From Antilocapra americana (taxonomy: Eukaryota; Chordata; Mammalia; Artiodactyla; Antilocapridae): a stretch of 64,000 nucleotides of DNA. A program made the position numbers and the translations under genes. The stretch spans positions 41,482,999 through 41,546,998 of the forward strand of contig ML664161.1 in the NCBI GenBank assembly GCA_007570785.1, read 5' to 3'. The notes under the pieces were generated by a model. The model saw only the letters and a program-made list of their open reading frames with translations, was not told where the DNA came from and did no database searches. Positions 10,605-21,779 of this stretch are shown here, piece after piece (position 1 is the first letter of the stretch; each line of letters starts with the position of its first letter).

Positions 10605-12260
10605 ATAGGTAAAATAAGAATTACAGTGTGAAAATTACTCTAAATCTAAAGTGCTGGCTCTTACAGAACCATTATATTATTTGTATTCCACTGCTAATTG
10701 GAAAACACACACACACACAGTGGTCCCTCCTGATTATTCTGCAGATTTATCTTTTCTACTTCAATCATTTAAAAAGTTAATCATTTCTTATTTATGTGAC
10801 ATGTTAATTTATTCAGTGAATCAAATAACACATTCCTTAATATAGTACCATGTCTTAAATTTAATCAGAAATTTAAGAATAGGATTCCTGGCCTTCAATA
10901 AGTCTTGATTTCACCAATATTTTCTCCTTTGCAAACAAAAAAAAATAATACCTTTTGGATTGCATTCCTAGAATTTTTTGAACTCAGATTTATAATTCTC
11001 AAGCCCGGTAAGCCAGGAAGTCACATCACTTTTCTCTAGTTCAGTAAGTGAACTTTATCAAGACAGAGACATATGGCTATGTGCATACATGTTGCTCCCA
11101 CTTGACCATTTATTCAGCAGAACATCATGATTGGAACCCCAAGTCATCTACTTTACTCTCCCCATAGAGAACTATGTATTTATTTCACAGTCCTGTGGTG
11201 AGCTCAGCAACCCTCACAGAAGAGGGACTGGAATAGATTCCCTTTATTCTAGACTTGGACTATCACAGGTGACATGACACAAAAGCAAGTCTACTACTCA
11301 TAGTTTCTAATAGCATAACTGTAACTTGCCACATAGGGAGAACTAAGCTAAACTCAGTCTCACCTTGTGAATCATCAAAACCTTGTCAGTTGGGTTGTGG
11401 TTAGAGAATGCAATGTTGATGAATGAGGTGAGAGGAAAAATAAAAGCACAACATTCAGTCTGTTTTTAAGACTGCAGGTAGAGTGGGTTAGCATTGCTTC
11501 TTCAAAAAAAAAAAAAAATAGATAGCCATGTCATCATTTTGATTTTATATTAAACAAGCACATTTTCTACTCAAGTCAGGAAATACTAATACATATGGCA
11601 TGCCTTAATACAGGGTTAGTATTTTTTAGCTAACTTTAGAGGAGAGCAGGTAGACTGGAATCTTATGGGCTGATTATATTGGGCACAGGGAAGAGAAATT
11701 AGAAAATGGACCTGACAACATGGTAAAGGGGCACTAGTACTATCCATTAAATTGGTTTTCTATAAAGGTATTAGACACAGTTATTTCCTTCCTCTTCTCT
11801 GGACCTTCCCTTCCTGGATATCTTGTACCTGAGTTATGAGTCATGGAATAAGTACTCTAGACGTGGACTCAGAAAGAACAGTCTGCTTAGCTATGGTCCC
11901 AAACATGAGGAACGATCTGTAGCAGTCAGGGTAGGTATTTAAGCAGAGCACAATTATGCAGGGATAGTAAAAAGATCACAAAAAAATGCTTTCAAAATTG
12001 CACTTAATTTATGCTCTAATTGAGAATCTTAAACATTTCTCAGAAACGTCAGGCAGGATCAAAACAACGATGCGGTGACCTGAAAAATCTTAATTAGTGT
12101 AATGAAGGCCAAAATGATCATATTATTTAGTGAAACTTTGAGGCAGTCTGTCCCTTGGTAGGAGAGAACCAGGAAGGTCCAAGCCCCAGAAGGCCTATAA
12201 TAAACACTGAAAGCCTTGTGGGTATTGATGACTTAGGTGGTCATGGTAAAGACATCTTTT
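10605..12260. other. No gene recognised
   Basis: About 1.65 kb of mostly unique-looking sequence. It holds a short (ac)n run near 10687-10700 and an A-run near 11505-11518. No splice-bounded open frame was found. Confidence 0.5.
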
Positions 12261-12264
12261 CTCT

Positions 12265-12475
12265 AGAATAGAGCTTCTCAACCTGGGGTGATTTTAATCC
12301 TCCAGAGAAACAGTTGGCAATGTCTAGAGACACTTTTGGTTGTCCTGTCTTGGTGGAGGAAGGGATGAATGCTAATAATATGTAATGAATAGAATCCAGA
12401 GAACCTGTTAAATATCTCTCACATTAAAGTATTATTCTTCCAAAATTGTCAGTAATTCTAAGATGGAGAAACCCT
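12265..12475 (+). repeat. MER20-like hAT-Charlie DNA transposon fossil
   Basis: Starts with 'gagcttctcaacctggggtg', contains 'ggcaatgtctagagacactt', and ends near 12475 with 'gagaaaccctg'. This is the MER20 layout with its inverted terminal similarity. Confidence 0.8.
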
Positions 12476-12599
12476 GCTCAAGAAATTTATTTGGATTGGC
12501 CTTTGTTTGTCAGCCCACTGACAGACTATCTCTCTGTCACACATCTTTCTAAGACACACAGGAGAACTTGGTTTACTGTGCTGTTGAATTGTGCAAATA

Positions 12600-12790
12600 T
12601 AAAACATGGGTTTCAGAGTTAAGTGGTCTGGGCCTAAGTCCCAGTCAGTGAGTTTTATGACTTCTGGCATCTTAGAATTTTCTTTAAACCTCAATTTTTC
12701 ATATATAAAATAGGGCTCACAGTATCGCTAGGTTTTTTGGTGAAGACTCAATGTTACTGTGAATATTTAGTGAATATTGGTGAAAATAAA
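12600..12790 (+). repeat. MIR SINE
   Basis: MIR layout: tRNA-related/core 'gggcctaagtcccagtcag', then 'aacctcaatttttcatatat' and 'aaaatagggctcacagtat'. Ancient and diverged. Confidence 0.7.
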
Positions 12791-12917
12791 TGAAGCAGAT
12801 TGAAGTAGATATCCTGCAATTGCAATACTTCTGTATTGATTGGGTTCAAAGGCATGTATGAAGTTCATGTACCTAGAAGTGTACTAGGTTTCCATTATAT
12901 ACTTCACTACCTTATAT

Positions 12918-13132
12918 GTACATGCTAAGTTGCTTCAGTCATGTCTGCTACGCTATGGACTGTAGTCTGCCAGTTTCCTCTGTCCATGGGATTCTCCAGG
13001 CAAGAATACTGCAGTGGGTTCCCATGCCCTCTTCCAGGGGATCTTCCTGACCTAGAGATTGAACCTGCGTCTCCTGTGGCTCTTGCATTGCAGGCAGATT
13101 CCATACTGCTGAGCCACCAGGGAAACCCTCAT
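12918..13132 (-). repeat. Bov-tA SINE with 10-bp TSD
   Basis: Reverse-orientation full copy, body end near 12922 and tRNA head near 13030-13128. Flanking repeats taccttatat lie at 12908-12917 and 13133-13142. Confidence 0.94.
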
Positions 13133-13448
13133 TACCTTATATATAATGGCAAAACTTTTTGGTCTCCTTTTTTTCCTGCTCTGCTTTGCTACCATAGAGT
13201 CTAAGCAAAAGAAGAGAGAAAACAATGGATATAAGTTACCAAATTTCTAGTGATTTGGATGCTGCATTTTCTTATTAGCATATTGAACAAAGAGTTGTAC
13301 TTTTTAAGGTAAAAAGAACACACTGCTTGTGGGATCTATGTTGTTTCTAATAATGATGTTAGGCTAACCTTTGCATGGCTCTTTGAAGAATGTAGAGTGA
13401 AGAGTGGATTTTAGTAGCATGTTACGATAGGACTAGACCTTGTAATCT

Positions 13449-13579
13449 CTCTGGAGGAGGGCAAGGCAACACACCCCAGTATTCTTGCCTGGAGACTCCC
13501 CATAAACAGAAGAGGCTGGTGGCCTACAGTCCATGGGATCGCAAAGAGTGGGACCCAACGGAGTGACTAAGCACAGCAC
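13449..13579 (+). repeat. Bov-A SINE with 14-bp TSD
   Basis: Headless Bov-A monomer. Perfect flanking repeats agaccttgtaatct at 13435-13448 and 13580-13593 delimit the insertion. Confidence 0.94.
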
Positions 13580-13789
13580 AGACCTTGTAATCTAACTAAA
13601 TCATACTTATACAGGCATGTTTTCAACATCATCATCAGAAATGAGTCTTAGTGTCTTCAATTTTAGGTTTTAGACTTTGAAATGGTTATTGAAGCAGGAG
13701 ATTTGTGTCAGAAAAAACACAAGTTCAGTTCAATTGCTCAGTCATATCCGACTCTGCGACTCAATAAACAAGCATGCCAGACTTCAGTA

Positions 13790-16580
13790 TCCATCGCCAA
13801 CTCCCGGAGCTTGTTCAAACTCATGTCCATTGAGTCAGTGATGCCATCCAACCATCTCATCTTCTGTCATCCCCTTATTCTCCTGCCTTCAATCTTTCCA
13901 GCATCAGGGTCTTCCTCACTGAGTCAATACTTTGCATCAGGTGGCCAAAATATTGGAATTTCCACTTCAACATCAGTCCTTCCAAATGAACATGCAGGAC
14001 TGATCTTTAGGATGGACTGGTTGGATCTCCTTGCAGTCCAAGGGACTCTCATGACTCTTCTCCAACACCATAGTTCAAAAGCATCAATTCTTCATCGCCC
14101 ATCTTTCTTTATAGTCCAACTCTCACATCCATACATGACTACTAGAAAAACCATAGCTTTGACTAGATGGGCCTTTGTGGGCAAGAAAATATCTCTTCTT
14201 TTAAATATGCTGTTTAGGTTGGTTATAGATTTTAATCTAAGGAGCAAGTGCCTTTTAATTTCATGGCTTCAGTCTTCATCTGCAGTGAGCCCAACAAAAT
14301 AGTCTATACTGTTTTCATTGTTTCTCCATCTATTTGCCATGAAGTGATTGGACTGGATGCCATGATCTTCATTTCTTGAAGGTTGAGTTTTAAGCGAGCT
14401 TTTTCACTCTCTTCTTTCACTTTCATCAAGAGGCTCTTTAGTTCTTCTTCACTTTCTGCCATAAGAGTACTGTCATCTGTGTATCTGAGGTTATTGATAT
14501 TTCTCCCAGCAATCTTGATTATAGCTTGTGCTTTATCCAGCCTGGCATTTCATATAGTGTACTCTGCATATAAGTTAAAGAAGCAGGGTGACAATATACA
14601 GCCTTGACATACTCCTTTCCCAATTTGGAACCAGTCTGCTGTTCCATGTCCAGTTCTGGCTGTTTCTTCTTGACCTACATACAGATTTCTCAGGAGGCAG
14701 GTAAGGTGGTCTGGTATTCCCATGTCTTGAAGACTTTTCCACAGTTTGTTTTGATCCACACAGTCAAAGGCCAAATTTAGCACAATCAATAAAGCATTAG
14801 TAGATTGTTTTCTGGGACTCTGTTGCTTTTTCTATGATCCAAAAGATGTTGGCAATTTGATCTCTGGTTCCTCTGCCTCTTCTAAAATCAGCTTGAACAT
14901 CTGGAAGTTCACGGTTCATGAACTGTTGAAGACTGGCTTGGAGAATTTTAAGCATTACTTTGCTAGTGTATGAGATGAGTACAATTGTGCAGTACTTTGA
15001 ACATTTTTGACATTTCTTTGGGATTGGAATGCAAACTGACCTTTTCCAGTCCTGTGGCCACTGTTGAGTTATCCAAATTTGCTGGCATATAGATTGCAGC
15101 ACTTTCACAGCATCATCTTTTAGGATTTGAAATAGCTCTACTGGAATTCCATCACCTCCACTAGCTTTGTTCATAGTGATGCTTCCCTTTAAGGCCCACT
15201 TGACTTCACATTCCAGGATGTCTGGCTCTAGGTAACTGATCACACCATTATAGCTATCTGGGTCATGAAGATCTTTTTTTTGTACAGTTCTGTGTATTCT
15301 TGCCACCTCTTCTTAATATCTTCTGCTTCTGTTAGGTCCATACCATTTCTGTCCTTTATTGTGCCCATCTTTTCATGAAATATTCCCTTGGTGTCTCTAA
15401 TTTTCTTGAAGAGATCTCTAGTCTTTCCCATTCTATCATTTTCCTCTATTTCTTTTCACTGATCACTGAGGAAGGCTTTCTTATCTCTCCTTGCTCTTTT
15501 TGGAACTCTGCATTCAGATGGGTATAGCTTTCCTTTTCTCCTTTGCCTTTAGCTTCTCTTCTTTTCCCAACTGTTTATAAGGCCTCCTCAGACAATCATT
15601 TTGCCTTTTTGCATTTCTTTTACTTGGAGATGGTCTTAATCACTGCCTCCTGTTACAAACCAGCATCCATAGTTCTTCAGGCACTCTAATCCCTGAAATA
15701 TATTTGTCACTTCCACTGCATAATTGTAAGGGATTTGATTTAGGTCATACCTGAATGGGCTAGTGGTTTACCCTAGTTTCTTCAATTTATGTTTGATTTT
15801 GGCAATAAGGAGTTCATGATCTGAGCCACCATCACCTCCAGTCTTGTTTTCGCTGACTGTATAGAGCTTCTCCATCTCTGGCTGCAAAGAATATAATCGG
15901 TCTGTTTTCAGTATTCATCATCATGTGGTGATGTCCTTGTGTAGAGTCTTCCCTTTTGTTGTTGGAAGGGAGTGTTTGCTATGACCAATGTGTTCTCTTG
16001 GCAAAACTGTTAACCTTTGACCTGCTTCATTTTGTACTCTGAGGCCAAATTTGCCTGTTAGTACAGGTATCATGAAAAGGACATCTTTTTATGATGCTAG
16101 TTCTAGAAGTTCTTGTAGGTCTTCATAGAACCATTCAACTTCAGTTTCTTTAGCATTACTGGTGGGGGTATAGCCTTGGATTACTGTGATATTGAATGAT
16201 TTGCTTTGGGGGTATAGCCTTGGATTACTGTGATATTGAATGATTTGCTTTGGAAACGAACAGAGATCATTCTGTCATTTTTGAGATTGCACCTAAGTAT
16301 TGCATTTCAGACTCTTTTGTTGACTATGAGGGATACTCCATTTCTTCTAAGGGATTCTTGCCCACAGTAGTAGATATAATGGTCATCTGAATTAAATTCG
16401 CCCATTCCAGGCCATTTTAGTTCACTGATTCTTAAAATGTTGATGTTCATTCTTGCCATCTCCTGTTTGACCACTTCTAATTTACCTTGACTCATGGACC
16501 TAACATTCCAGCTTCCTGTGCAATATTGCTCTCTACAGCATTGGACTTTAATTCCATCACCCGTTACTTTCACAACTGGT
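13790..16580 (-). pseudogene. BovB endonuclease-reverse transcriptase remnant
   Basis: Broken reading frame of the BovB retrotransposon protein, which in active copies nicks target DNA and reverse-transcribes its RNA in place. The endonuclease start is seen at 16573-16307 ('GSWNVRSMSQGKLEV', 'ISELKWPGMGEFNSDDH'). RT parts are at 15306-14797 ('KASGGDGIPVELFQ', 'DWKRSVCIPIPKK') and 14789-14550 ('NKLWKSLQDMGIPDHL', 'GVCQGCILSP'). The catalytic motif is at 14472-14483 and reads YTDD rather than the usual YADD; both aspartates remain. Several in-frame stops and frameshifts separate these pieces, so no functional protein is expected. Confidence 0.9.
16164..16251 (-). repeat. 44-bp tandem duplication inside BovB
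   Basis: Two adjacent copies (16164-16207 and 16208-16251), each starting 'gggggtatagccttgg', appear identical. 44 is not a multiple of three, so the duplication shifts the frame within the endonuclease-linker part. Confidence 0.92.
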
Positions 16581-17084
16581 CATTGTTTCTGCTTTGGCCC
16601 ATCTCTTGATTCTTTCTGGAGTTACTTCTCCACTCTTCTCCAGTGGCATGTTGGATACCTACCCACCTGGGGAGTTCATCTTTCAGTGTGTCATATATTT
16701 TTACCTTTTAATACTGTTCATGGGATTCTCAAGGCAAGAATACTGAAGTGGTTTGCCATTCCCTTCTGCAGTGAACCACACTTTGTTAGAACTCTCTACC
16801 ATGACCTGTCCATCTTCGGTGGCCCTACATGGCATGGCTCATAGTTTCATCGAGTTAGATAAGGCTGTAGTCCATGTGAATAGCTTGATTAGTTTTCTGT
16901 GATTGGGGTTTTCATTCTGTCTCTGAGGGATAAGGGTAAGCAGCTTATGGAAGCTTCCTTATGGGAGAGATTGACTGTGGGGGAAACTGACTGGGGGAAA
17001 CTGTGTCTTGTTCAGATGGGTGGGGCCATGCTCATAAATCTTTAATCCAATTTTGTGTTGATGGGCAGGGCTATTATATATTGT

Positions 17085-17405
17085 TTAAATTGTAGAGATA
17101 GTGTTTTGGAATTTGGAAATGATCTTCTAAATCATCTAGTATAGCTCTTTTGCTTTACAAATAAGTAATCTACAAAAAAGTTGAAAACTGTCCCAGATGT
17201 CAGGATAGGAAGACCCTGAACACAGCTCCTTAAATATGCACACTGAATCTGCATGTACATTTAGAGTGATTCCTCTTGAAGAAGAACTAAGGTCTGATTA
17301 GTTTCCATAAACAGTGGTTTGAAGGGCATCTAGATTATACATGAGGAAAATCCACTTACTAATCCTATAGTGTCTGTTGGAATGTGTTGAATCTTGCTCT
17401 ATGGA
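17085..17405. other. No gene recognised
   Basis: AT-rich spacer between the BovB 5' end and the L1 ORF2 debris; it may include more decayed L1. Confidence 0.4.
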
Positions 17406-17409
17406 AAGC

Positions 17410-18120
17410 TTTTTAACAAAATTCAACATCCCTTTGTGATAAAATCTCTCAACAAAGTGTGTATAGAGGGAATGTACCTCATTATAGTAAGAAAGCACAC
17501 ATGACAAGCCCACAGGTAACATCATACTCAGTGGTCAAAAGCTGAAAGCACTTCCTCTAAGATCAGAATAAGACAAGGATGCACACTCTTACAGCTTTTA
17601 TTCAACATAGTATTGGAAGTTCCTTGTCACAGCAATCGGACAAGAAAAAGAAATGAAAGGCATCCAAACTGAAAGGGAAAAGGTAAAGCCATCACTGTTT
17701 GCAGTTACATAATAGTATATAAAGGTGACATTAAAAAATTAGTAGAACTTATCAATAAATTATGTAAAGTTGCAAGATACAAAATTATGATACAGAAATC
17801 CATTGTATTTCTATACATGAACAATAACTGTCAGGAAGAGAAATTAAGAAAACAATTCCATTTATAATGCCATTGAAAAGAATAAAATAACTAAGAATAA
17901 ATCTAACTAAGGAGGTTCAAGATCAATGCTTGGAAAACTTCTAGACACTAATGAAAGAAATTGAAGATGACACAAAAATGAAAAAATACACATGCTATGC
18001 TTATGGGTTGGAAGAGTTAGTAATGTTAAAATGACCATACTACTCAAGGCAATCTATTGATTCAGTGCAACCCCTGACAAAATACCAACAGCATTTTTCA
18101 CAGAAAAATATTAATTCAAA
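17410..18120 (+). pseudogene. Old L1 ORF2 reverse transcriptase fragment
   Basis: Matches the RT palm-to-thumb region of mammalian L1 ORF2: 'acaaaattcaacatcccttt', 'acaagacaaggatgc', 'ttattcaacatagtattgga', 'gcaatcggacaagaaaaag'. The position of the catalytic FADD box (near 17697-17710) reads F-A-V-T followed by a stop, so the core aspartates are lost. No ORF1 or 3' end is attached, which makes it an internal fragment of an old insertion. Confidence 0.88.
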
Positions 18121-18129
18121 TAATCCTAA

Positions 18130-18245
18130 AATGTTTTATTGACACATGTGGGAAAGAGTAATGTTTGCAAGTGAGATCTAAAAGTTAGAAAGAAATATTC
18201 ATTTTTGTCTAAATTTCATGTAGCACCTGGATTAAAAGAATATCC
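18130..18245. other. AT-rich spacer
   Basis: No feature seen. Confidence 0.4.
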
Positions 18246-18250
18246 TTATC

Positions 18251-18298
18251 TTATCCAGATAAGATTTATCTTTCTTATCCAGATAAGATTTATCTTTC
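18251..18298. repeat. Tandem 2 x 24-bp repeat with palindromic GATA motifs
   Basis: Two perfect 24-bp units (18251-18274 and 18275-18298), each beginning ttatccagataagattta. Each unit holds the inverted pair TTATC...GATAA plus another TTATCT, and the 10 bases before add one more. It could be a GATA-factor binding cluster or just slippage. Confidence 0.85.
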
Positions 18299-18299
18299 A

Positions 18300-19220
18300 A
18301 TCCTTTATTTAATCCAAGAACAGAATGTAGTCACAGAAATTAAGAAAGTATATTATTTTCTATACATAGTAAGGCCATCTCTTACATTTACCCTGATGTC
18401 ATCATACAAAATGATCTTTGCAATAATTTTGATAGCTTCATAAAATAACATATATAATGTATCTTTTAAAAGTGAATGACACATAGTAGATATTCAATTG
18501 TCACTTCCATTTCTGTATTGATACATAACACGACTCTTACTATTGCGTATAAAAACAAAAATTTGGAGATTCAATTATTTAAAATTTAGGGCAAAATTAA
18601 TTTCTCTTTGTTTTCTCTTTTTTCCTTTTTCCATCTCTGTGCTTCTCTGCCTCCCTTCATTTCTCCTTCCATTCTTCCCTCTCTGTATTTATTCATATGT
18701 ACTGTTATTTTCAAAGTTAATAAGAACACACTTTAGCAGGAAAGCAAAAATGTGAATGTTGGCTTATTTGTGTGTCAGCATTTGCACTGTAATGTCATGT
18801 CCCAAATCATGTCTTTTAGAATATTTGTTCTGCAGAAATAATTATGTAACAAAAATAATTGTGTAAACAAAAATGTTCATGGCCAACAAGTTTGGTAAAT
18901 TTTTACTTAAAGTCTTCTTTTTTACAGAACTTTTAATAGCCTTTAGTATGCTCATATGGGCTGAAGACTTCTAAAAACTGTATTATTATCTAAAATATCT
19001 CAAACATTTCCCAAAGAACCCACATGTTACATGGAACACCATATTGTGAGATTCATTGCACTTTAGAATTGAAAGTGATAGAGAAAAAGTCTGTAAAAAT
19101 AGCTATTTTCATTTTCAATATCAAGAAGTCCAAGTGTTCATGTGCTCAATACAAGAACAGAGAATTAAAAATTGGAATGTGGAAGAAAAGATGAATTGTG
19201 CTTTTTGTAAGAGGCCTTGT
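18300..19220. other. No gene recognised
   Basis: AT-rich unique-looking sequence with a pyrimidine-rich stretch at 18600-18690. No supported exon or repeat. Confidence 0.5.
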
Positions 19221-19223
19221 CTT

Positions 19224-20578
19224 TGTTCAGTTCAGTCACTCAGTTGTGTCCAATTTATTGCCACCCCATGAACCGCAGCACGCCAGGCCTCCCTGTCCAT
19301 CACCAACTCCCTGAGTCCACCCAAACCCACGTCCATTGAGTTGGTGATGCCATCCAGCCATCTCATCTTCTGTTGTCCTCTTCTCCTCCTGCCCTCAGTC
19401 TTTCCCAGCATCAGGGTCTTTTTCCAATGAGTCCGCTCTTCGCATCAGGTGGCCAAAGTATTGAAGTTTCAGCTTCAACATCAGTCCTTCCATTGAACAC
19501 CCAGGACTGATCTCCTGTAGGATGGACTTGTTGGATCTCCTTGCAGTCTAAGGGACTCTCAAGAGTCTTCTCCAACACCACAGTTCAAAAGCATCGATTC
19601 CTTGGCAGTCAGCTTTCTTTATAGTCCAACTCTCACATCCATACCATAGCCTTGACTATACAGACCTTTGTTGGCAAAGTAACATCTCTGCTTTTTAACA
19701 TGCTGTCTAGGTTGGTCATAACTTTCCTTCCAAGGAATAAGCGTCTTTTAATTTCATGGCTGCAATCACCATCTGCAGCGATTTTGGAGCCCAGAAAAAT
19801 AAAGTCAGCCACTGTTTCTACTGTTTCCCTATCTATCTGCCATGAAGTGATGGGACTGGATGCCATGATCTTAGTTTTCTGAATGTTGACCTTTAAGCCG
19901 ATCTTTTCACTTTCATCAAGAGGTTCTTCAGTTCCCCTTCACTTTCTGCCATAAGGGTGGTGTCGTCTGCATATCTGAGTTTATTGATATTTCTCCTGGC
20001 AATCTTGAGTCTAGCTTGTGCTTCATCCAGTCCAACATTTCTCATGGTGTACTCTGCATGTAAGTTAATTAAGCAGAGTGACAATATATAGCCTTGATGT
20101 ACACTGTTTCCTATTTTTAACCAGTCTGTTGTTCCATGTCCAGTTCTAACTGTTGCTTCCTGACCTGCATACAGGTTTCTCAAGAGGCAGATCAGGTGGT
20201 CTGGTGTTCCCATCTCTTGAAGAATTTTCCACAGTTTATTGTGATCCATACAGTCAAAGGTTTTGGCATAGTCAATCAAGAAGAAATAATGTTTTTCTGG
20301 AATGCTCTTGCTTTTTCGATGATCCATCGGATGTTCGCAATTTGATTTCTGGTTCCTTTGCCTTTTCTAAAACCAGCTTGAACATCTGGAAGTTCACAGT
20401 TAACGTATTGCTGAAGCCTGGCTTGGAGAATTTTGAGCATTACTTTACTAGCATGTGAGATGAGTGCAATTGTGCGGTAGTTTGAGCATTCTTTGGCATT
20501 GCCTTTCTTTGGGTTTGGAATGAAAACTGACCTTTTCCAGTTCTGTGGCTACTGCTGAGTTTTCCATATTTGCTGGTT
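19224..20578 (-). mobile_element. BovB LINE, 5'-truncated (1.35 kb)
   Basis: 3' terminus at the left ('gttcagttcagtcactcagt'). Similarity stops abruptly near 20578 after 'catatttgctgg', where the full-length copy continues into more RT sequence. It covers the second half of RT plus the C-terminal region. Confidence 0.93.
19633..20327 (-). pseudogene. BovB RT / C-terminal remnant with intact YADD
   Basis: Two open stretches (20327-19893 and 19866-19633) encode RT palm sequence ('DHNKLWKILQEMGTPDHL', 'NINKLRYADDTTLMAES') and the following region ('FIFLGSKIAADGD'). The catalytic YADD at 19962-19973 is intact, but the N-terminal endonuclease is absent by truncation and the frame is interrupted. 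Confidence 0.9.
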
Positions 20579-20584
20579 TGTTAT

Positions 20585-21555
20585 CTTTCAGTTAACACAT
20601 TTACAAGAAAATGTGTTTCTTTTTTAATAACCTACTCTGTCAGGATTAATGCAGACAGCTCTGATGCTAATTTTGTGGTTGAGATTTTAAACAAGTTATC
20701 ATTTTCCTTTGGTGGAATAAAATTCTTTATTTAGATAGAAATGTGGAGAGATGGAGAGATAATGAGAGAGAGAGAGGAAAGAAGAGAGAGACAATGATAG
20801 GTAGGTAGAGAGACAGGAATGGGGGCAGTGGGAGAGAAAAGATGGTCTCGAATTTAGTTGTATTGTTCTTCACTATGTCTGTCTTTTGCCAAATTCCACC
20901 TTTTTATTTATCAGACAGCATTTGGTCATTTCATGAATTATTCTCTGTGTATGTCCTTTCTTTCTTTCTTCTTTTTCCTAGCTCTCATATCCCAAGAGAA
21001 GTTAAAATGAAAAATGAATGAGCCTGTATTTTCTAATCCATGGGATCTGTGATTAGACCTGTGAAAATCTAAGAAAAGCCCCCATTCAACATACACAACA
21101 GAACACTGTGCTACCACGGGGAGAGTATGTATAGAGATAGACTGTGTCCTGTGCAGCCAACTCCAAGATCCAGAGCTCACTATATTTGTTTTTAAGAGCC
21201 AGACCTTAAAGTATGCAAGCCAGTAGTTGTATAGGTGCCAGCTGCCAGTCAGCAGTTCTTTGCTGCAACCAGATTGTAAGTCCAGCACTTCAAGTGGAAA
21301 GTCTGCAAACCAGTCAGCGGGAGAATTTTCTGCTGCTCACAGAGCATGTTGCTCTGCCTTCTGGAATTAGGAGGGGAGAATCAAGTAAACCATGTGACTA
21401 TCACCTATTGAACTGCAATGTGGAATTCATAGAGGTCACAGGAAATCAGTAATGCACCATAAACTAGTAATTTCCCATTGTTTCTTTCCATGGGCCATTT
21501 TCCCCAACACTGCTTCATTATTTCAAGGTCTGTCTTTTCTTGTGTCGTAAGTAAA
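20585..21555. other. No gene recognised; purine-rich tract at 20745-20845
   Basis: Contains an imperfect (ga)n-rich stretch near 20745-20845 and a (tttc)n-like patch near 20957-20973. The minus-strand frame at 20938-21288 has no recognisable domain. Confidence 0.5.
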
Positions 21556-21558
21556 TCA

Positions 21559-21775
21559 CATGGCTTCCCTGATGGCTCAGTGGGTAAAGAATCTGCCTGC
21601 AGTGCAGGAGTCACAGGAGACATGGGTTTGATTGCTGGGTTGGGAAGTTCCCTAGAGGAGGGCATGGCAGCCCGCTCTAGTATTCTTGCCTGGAAAATCT
21701 GATGGACAGAGGAGCCTGGTGGGTTACAGTCCATGGGTCACAAAGGAACAGACACAACTGAGCAATTAACGCACA
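21559..21775 (+). repeat. Bov-tA SINE
   Basis: Head 'ggcttccctgatggctcagt', body 'tagtattcttgcctgg', tail ending in (ca)n. About 10 extra bases in the head region ('gtcacaggagac') compared with other copies here. Confidence 0.94.
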
Positions 21776-21779
21776 CACA

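Larger units (their letters stand above)
13724..17080 (-). mobile_element. Nearly full-length BovB (RTE-clade) LINE
   Basis: BovB 3' end at the left ('gttcagttcaattgctcagt') through to a 5' region at about 16600-17080 that includes the 'ttaatccaattttgtgttga' block. About 3.35 kb, close to the usual 3.2-kb length, so this is the only nearly complete BovB in the window. Coding order on the minus strand is endonuclease (about 16580-15750), reverse transcriptase (about 15310-14390) and C-terminal domain (to about 13800). Stops, frameshifts, a 44-bp tandem duplication at 16164-16251 and an altered active-site box (YTDD at 14472-14483) show it is dead. No clear TSD was found. Confidence 0.93.

Noticed and set aside
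13682..14302. 206-codon plus-strand frame
   Set aside because: Antisense to the C-terminal part of the nearly full-length BovB; no independent domain.
13724..17080. BovB as a viral or bacterial reverse transcriptase system
   Set aside because: Domain order, 3' end and multiple truncated relatives in the same window identify an RTE-type LINE.
20938..21288. 116-codon minus-strand frame
   Set aside because: No domain; its C-terminal lysine-rich end comes from a (tttc)n-like tract.
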